Positions 47,818-50,866 of a stretch of DNA of 50,866 nucleotides are shown in pieces. The translations under genes and the position numbers were made by a program. The notes beneath the pieces were generated by a model that did not search any database, was not told the DNA's origin, and worked only from the letters and a program-made list of their open reading frames with translations. The stretch comes from Secundilactobacillus folii (GTDB taxonomy: Bacteria; Bacillota; Bacilli; Lactobacillales; Lactobacillaceae): contig NZ_WNJO01000014.1 of the NCBI RefSeq assembly GCF_009720675.1, positions 1 to 50,866 of the forward strand. The letters are read 5' to 3'. Each line of letters starts with the position of its first letter. The first letter of the stretch is position 1.

Positions 47818-49632
47818 CTATCGATCAATTTTAAGCTTTGGTATGACAATGTGCTCATAGAGCCAAACCGTAATCACGTAGTAAATCATATACAAGACAA
47901 AGAAGATTGTAAACGGCACCCAGAGTTGACCATATGGATCAAGCATCAAAGGCTTAAACATTTGGAGTCCAAATAAGACGTGCACAACACCCACAACACC
48001 AGGAAGCGCAAATAAAACGAGGATCTCCTTGCTGATTGAACGCCGCAAAGTTACTTGCTTAGTACCAATTTTATTTAACATCTCATATCTGATTCGATCA
48101 CTTGCGGCGCCGCTAAGAATCTTAAACATCAAGCAACTGGCAAGCATGGCTAGAAAGGCGATTCCCAAAAAGAAGCCCATGAACTCCAGCCCACCAAATA
48201 AACCGTTACCGGCCACGTAAATGCCATAACTACCTGGAATGAGACTTGCTGTTTGACTCATGCCCAGACTACGTGTGATTCGCCTTAAAATGGGTAAGTC
48301 GTTCTTTAACGTTTTCACCCGAAAAAGCAGCAAATGGCTGAGCCGGTTTTGAGACTGCTCAAAAGTGGATTTTAACGCAATTCTGGGTCGTTTAGACTGT
48401 TGTTGACCAGGTTGCATCAACATTAGCTTTTCAATATGCGCTTGTAACTGCTGTGTCGTGAGTTTCCTATAAGTCGACGTTGTTAACCCACTTTTACGAA
48501 GATTCATCTTAGCGTTTTGACCAGTAACTTCAAAAGGTTTAGCAATAAATTGATCACGGCTGTAATAAACGTTGCGACGTCCTTCTTTTTGCTGATAAGT
48601 GACTTTAGTTGCCAAATGCAATTGGTTAATGAGTCGAAGCGTTTTTTGACTCGGATCCTTAATTGCCATGGTATAAGCGGTGTTAGAAGTTGCCATTGAC
48701 AGTACCTGGCGTCGTAATCCTATTCCAACAGTAATTGCTCCTAAGGCGAGAGCTACCAAGATAGAGACCACTGAGAGAATTTTCGTGTAGTTTCGAATTC
48801 GAAATGTCAGCTGTGAAAGCGTGAAATTACCGAGACCGCGAGTTGCTAGAGCGGAGTGCTTTAACAATCTCATCAACCAGACGAAAACCGCGTTAAATAG
48901 AAAATACGTCCCGCCAATAACTGTTAGTAACGCAATGGGAATCGTACTCAGGCCAATTTTAGTAATTTGACTCATGCAATAATAGCCCATTGCCAATAAG
49001 ATAGTACCGGAAACCACTTGAACAATTTGATAAGTCGGTTTTAAGGTTGGCCGATTTGGCTGCTGATCACCCTTTAATAACTTTAAAACTGGCGTCCTAG
49101 TTAAGGTCGATCGATTGATCAAACCAGCTATCAAAGATAGGCCAAGGTAAAGTAAAACGGTGACAATCATAGCGGGAAGATAAAAAGCACTAAAATGATG
49201 TAATTTTGTGCCAATCAACTGGCCGATTAAGAAACTGCCAATGGAGGCTGTTAATCCCCAGCCTACCAGTGCACCAAGAATACTGGCAAACGCGCCGATA
49301 CAGGTAGTTTCAATCATGATCAGTTGACCGATTTTAGACTGCTTAGCTCCCAGCATCATGAGAAGACCGTAATCATGACGACGCATACTCATCAAAAAGG
49401 AATTGGCATAAAAAACATAAACTAACGTAATGATAGTCAGTAAAATTGAGCCAAATAAAAAGATGAAATTAGCGCCTGTAATTTGTTGGGCGTTGGCTTT
49501 CAGAAAAGATTGATTAGTTGCCAGTGATTCAAACATGTAAAAGATGGCACTGGAGATCATCAGCCCTAAAAAGAGGACGAGATAGTCTTTCAAACGCTTT
49601 TTAACACCGGCAAATGCAAGTTTATTTATCAT
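47818..49632 (-). CDS. FtsX-like ABC permease (BceB type)
   Basis: A 604-residue permease with about ten membrane helices and one large extracellular domain of some 185 residues between helices 7 and 8 (about 300-485), the topology of BceB-like antimicrobial peptide resistance transporters. FtsX-type segments such as RRHDYGLLMMLGAKQSKIGQ are present. The frame opens further upstream, but the ATG at 49632 has GGGGGA upstream and follows the ATPase stop by 13 bases. No two-component system is next to it in the window. Confidence 0.88.
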   Translation of the reverse strand: MINKLAFAGVKKRLKDYLVLFLGLMISSAIFYMFESLATNQSFLKANAQQITGANFIFLFGSILLTIITLVYVFYANSFLMSMRRHDYGLLMMLGAKQSKIGQLIMIETTCIGAFASILGALVGWGLTASIGSFLIGQLIGTKLHHFSAFYLPAMIVTVLLYLGLSLIAGLINRSTLTRTPVLKLLKGDQQPNRPTLKPTYQIVQVVSGTILLAMGYYCMSQITKIGLSTIPIALLTVIGGTYFLFNAVFVWLMRLLKHSALATRGLGNFTLSQLTFRIRNYTKILSVVSILVALALGAITVGIGLRRQVLSMATSNTAYTMAIKDPSQKTLRLINQLHLATKVTYQQKEGRRNVYYSRDQFIAKPFEVTGQNAKMNLRKSGLTTSTYRKLTTQQLQAHIEKLMLMQPGQQQSKRPRIALKSTFEQSQNRLSHLLLFRVKTLKNDLPILRRITRSLGMSQTASLIPGSYGIYVAGNGLFGGLEFMGFFLGIAFLAMLASCLMFKILSGAASDRIRYEMLNKIGTKQVTLRRSISKEILVLFALPGVVGVVHVLFGLQMFKPLMLDPYGQLWVPFTIFFVLYMIYYVITVWLYEHIVIPKLKIDR

Positions 49633-49645
49633 GGTATCCCCCTTT

Positions 49646-50401
49646 TCAGTCAAACGTGCCTAGCAAGTTCAAAATAGCTTGGTAAAATGCTTTTCGTGAC
49701 CGGCCACCCCGCTTTAACTCCTGGCTAATTTTACCGTCTTTTATAAAAAGGATTCGTTGACAGTAACTTGCAGAAAAAGGGTCGTGGGTTACCAATAAGA
49801 CTGGCACTTGCTGGGCTACGTTCACCCTAGTCAGCATTTCCAGTAAATCCCGAGCACTTTTCGAATCAAGTGCACCGGTTGGCTCATCACCGAAAAGAAA
49901 TGCTGGGTGAGAAATCAACGCCCGTGCTGCGGCAATTCGCTGTTTTTGACCACCAGATATTTCAGTGGGATACTTGTCCAAAATATCTTTAATTGCTAAT
50001 TGTTGTGCCACTTGGGTGATGGCAGATCGAATCTTATCCCAACTCACGCTTTGCAAAGAAAGCGGCAAGGCTATATTTTCGTAGTTCGTTAAATTATCCA
50101 ATAGGTTAAAGTCTTGAAAAATAAAGCCAACCTTATGAGCTCGAAAATCAGTCATTTGGTTGCCTTTCAGGTCAGCAATCGACTGGTGGTCTATTTCAAC
50201 TCGCCCAGAAGTGGGTTGATCCAGAGTGGCTAATATATTTAACAAGGTCGTTTTGCCTGAACCAGAAGCACCCATGATGCCAACAAATTCGCCTTTAGCA
50301 ACTTCAAAACTAATTCCTTTCAATGATTCATACTGTTTCTCCCCTGACTTGCCATACGTTTTGTGTAGGTCTTTAACTGAGACAATAGACGCTGTTTGCA
50401 T
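49646..50401 (-). CDS. ABC transporter ATP-binding protein (BceA/MacB type)
   Basis: A 251-residue ATPase partner of the BceB-type permease. Walker A GASGSGKTT is near residue 43, the signature ISGGQKQRIAAARAL near 147, Walker B FLFGDEPTGALDS near 167 and the switch His in LLVTHDP near 203. RBS GGAGGAACATC precedes the ATG at 50401. Likely exports or detaches peptide antibiotics from lipid II-cycle intermediates, by family analogy. Confidence 0.91.
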   Translation of the reverse strand: MQTASIVSVKDLHKTYGKSGEKQYESLKGISFEVAKGEFVGIMGASGSGKTTLLNILATLDQPTSGRVEIDHQSIADLKGNQMTDFRAHKVGFIFQDFNLLDNLTNYENIALPLSLQSVSWDKIRSAITQVAQQLAIKDILDKYPTEISGGQKQRIAAARALISHPAFLFGDEPTGALDSKSARDLLEMLTRVNVAQQVPVLLVTHDPFSASYCQRILFIKDGKISQELKRGGRSRKAFYQAILNLLGTFD

Positions 50402-50446
50402 GATGTTCCTCCAGGCTTTAAATTTAAGTTCGTTAATTGGTTAATT

Positions 50447-50470
50447 ACTTATGTAACTAACTATATAAGT
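50447..50470. promoter_or_regulatory. Palindrome over the -10 of the bceAB-like operon, candidate operator
   Basis: Arms ACTTATATA and TACATAAGT (minus strand), 9 bp with one mismatch, 6-base centre, overlapping the -10 element. A bound repressor here would block the promoter; the regulator is not identified. Confidence 0.5.
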
Positions 50471-50488
50471 TGCTATTGTATTTGTCAA
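50460..50488 (-). promoter_or_regulatory. Promoter of the bceAB-like operon
   Basis: Minus strand TTGACA (50488-50483), 17 nt, TATAGT (50465-50460), about 59 bases upstream of the ATPase start. Confidence 0.8.
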
Positions 50489-50527
50489 TTTAATTTTTAA
50501 CTACGTGATTGGTTTCCTGGGAAAAGT

Positions 50528-50582
50528 GAAAAAAGCCACACCAAAACAATCTCGGGAGAGAAATCGGTTTGATATGGTTTAA
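50528..50582 (-). terminator. Terminator of a minus-strand transcript entering from the right
   Basis: On the minus RNA a stem of about 15 bp with several G-U pairs is followed by TTTTTTC. It should end a transcript from beyond the right edge, insulating the bceAB-like promoter. Confidence 0.65.
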
Positions 50583-50712
50583 TTCAGTTTTGATCTCGAT
50601 TGAAATTTACCTTGGTTTAGTTTGTTAAGCTGCTTCTTAAAGGTGTTAGATTCAGTAAGTCAGTGTCCTAACTTCCAGTTTGCGAACTTGAGTAGGCGAA
50701 CTTTATTCAATG

Positions 50713-50853
50713 TGGCGAAACGCGTTCGCCGCAACAGCGCCCGGCCATATAGACAAATAAGACGCTGGTCTACCTAACCCGCCGTGCTTTAATGCCACCG
50801 TGCCGAAACGCGTTCGCCAAAACAACGCCCGGCCATATAAGCAAATAAGACGC
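50713..50853. repeat. Two imperfect direct repeats with 88-bp period
   Basis: The 53-bp units 50713-50765 and 50801-50853 agree at about 47 positions. Both contain GAAACGCGTTCGCC and GCCCGGCCATATA; in the first copy GGCGAA/TTCGCC forms a small hairpin. GCGAACTT also occurs twice just to the left (50682 and 50696). The region 50583-50866 has no gene; the array may continue past the window. Confidence 0.65.
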
Positions 50854-50866
50854 AGAACCCAGGATC

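Noticed and set aside
50713-50853. Possible CRISPR array
   Set aside because: Units are 53 bp, imperfect, only two in number, and no cas gene is near.

Overview
The window is a stretch of low-GC Gram-positive chromosome, best matched to the family Lactobacillaceae (heterofermentative/plantarum-like lactobacilli). The evidence is the gene set and order (ymfF-ymfH-rodZ-pgsA-cinA-recA-rny-ymdB-mutS-mutL; mreBCD-minCD; valS-folC behind a T-box; ezrA-nifS-thiI; rpsD with its own leader), Gram-positive RBSs of GGAGG type, and frequent TTG starts. I cannot name the species. It is almost entirely core housekeeping DNA, mostly transcribed on the minus strand. I see no prophage, no insertion-sequence transposase and no CRISPR array.

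Layout, left to right. Bases 1-260 carry what looks like a tandem rRNA promoter pair and leader firing leftwards out of the window. Then come a lipoteichoic acid synthase (ltaS) and ykuJ. Next is a long minus-strand DNA repair, RNA turnover and envelope block: ymfF, ymfH, rodZ, pgsA, cinA, recA (with an SOS box), rny, ymdB, mutS, mutL (genes listed in transcription order, right to left). A plus-strand aspartokinase (18.0-19.4 kb) faces a three-gene polar amino acid ABC transporter, which sits behind an unusual T-box leader: one stem I region but two T-box/terminator modules. Upstream lies the shape and division set mreB-mreC-mreD-minC-minD, then folC and valS (a second T-box), tpx, the tRNA thiolation pair nifS-thiI, and ezrA.

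From 36.7 kb a short plus-strand run holds msrC, rpsD, yueI-rarA, a 6S RNA gene, a small membrane protein and a universal stress protein. The last 8.5 kb is less conserved and on the minus strand: a DUF2785-gdpD-tag operon, an overlapping GntR/ABC/permease cassette of the YtrAB type, and a BceAB-type exporter pair with a palindrome over its promoter.

The most notable non-coding items are the duplicated T-box module (21.87-22.27 kb), three copies of a ~210-bp palindromic intergenic element (19.4, 34.5 and 42.1 kb; the third decayed), and a partial 88-bp-period repeat at the right edge. I found no clear candidate for a wholly new system; the duplicated T-box and the repeat family deserve a second look first.
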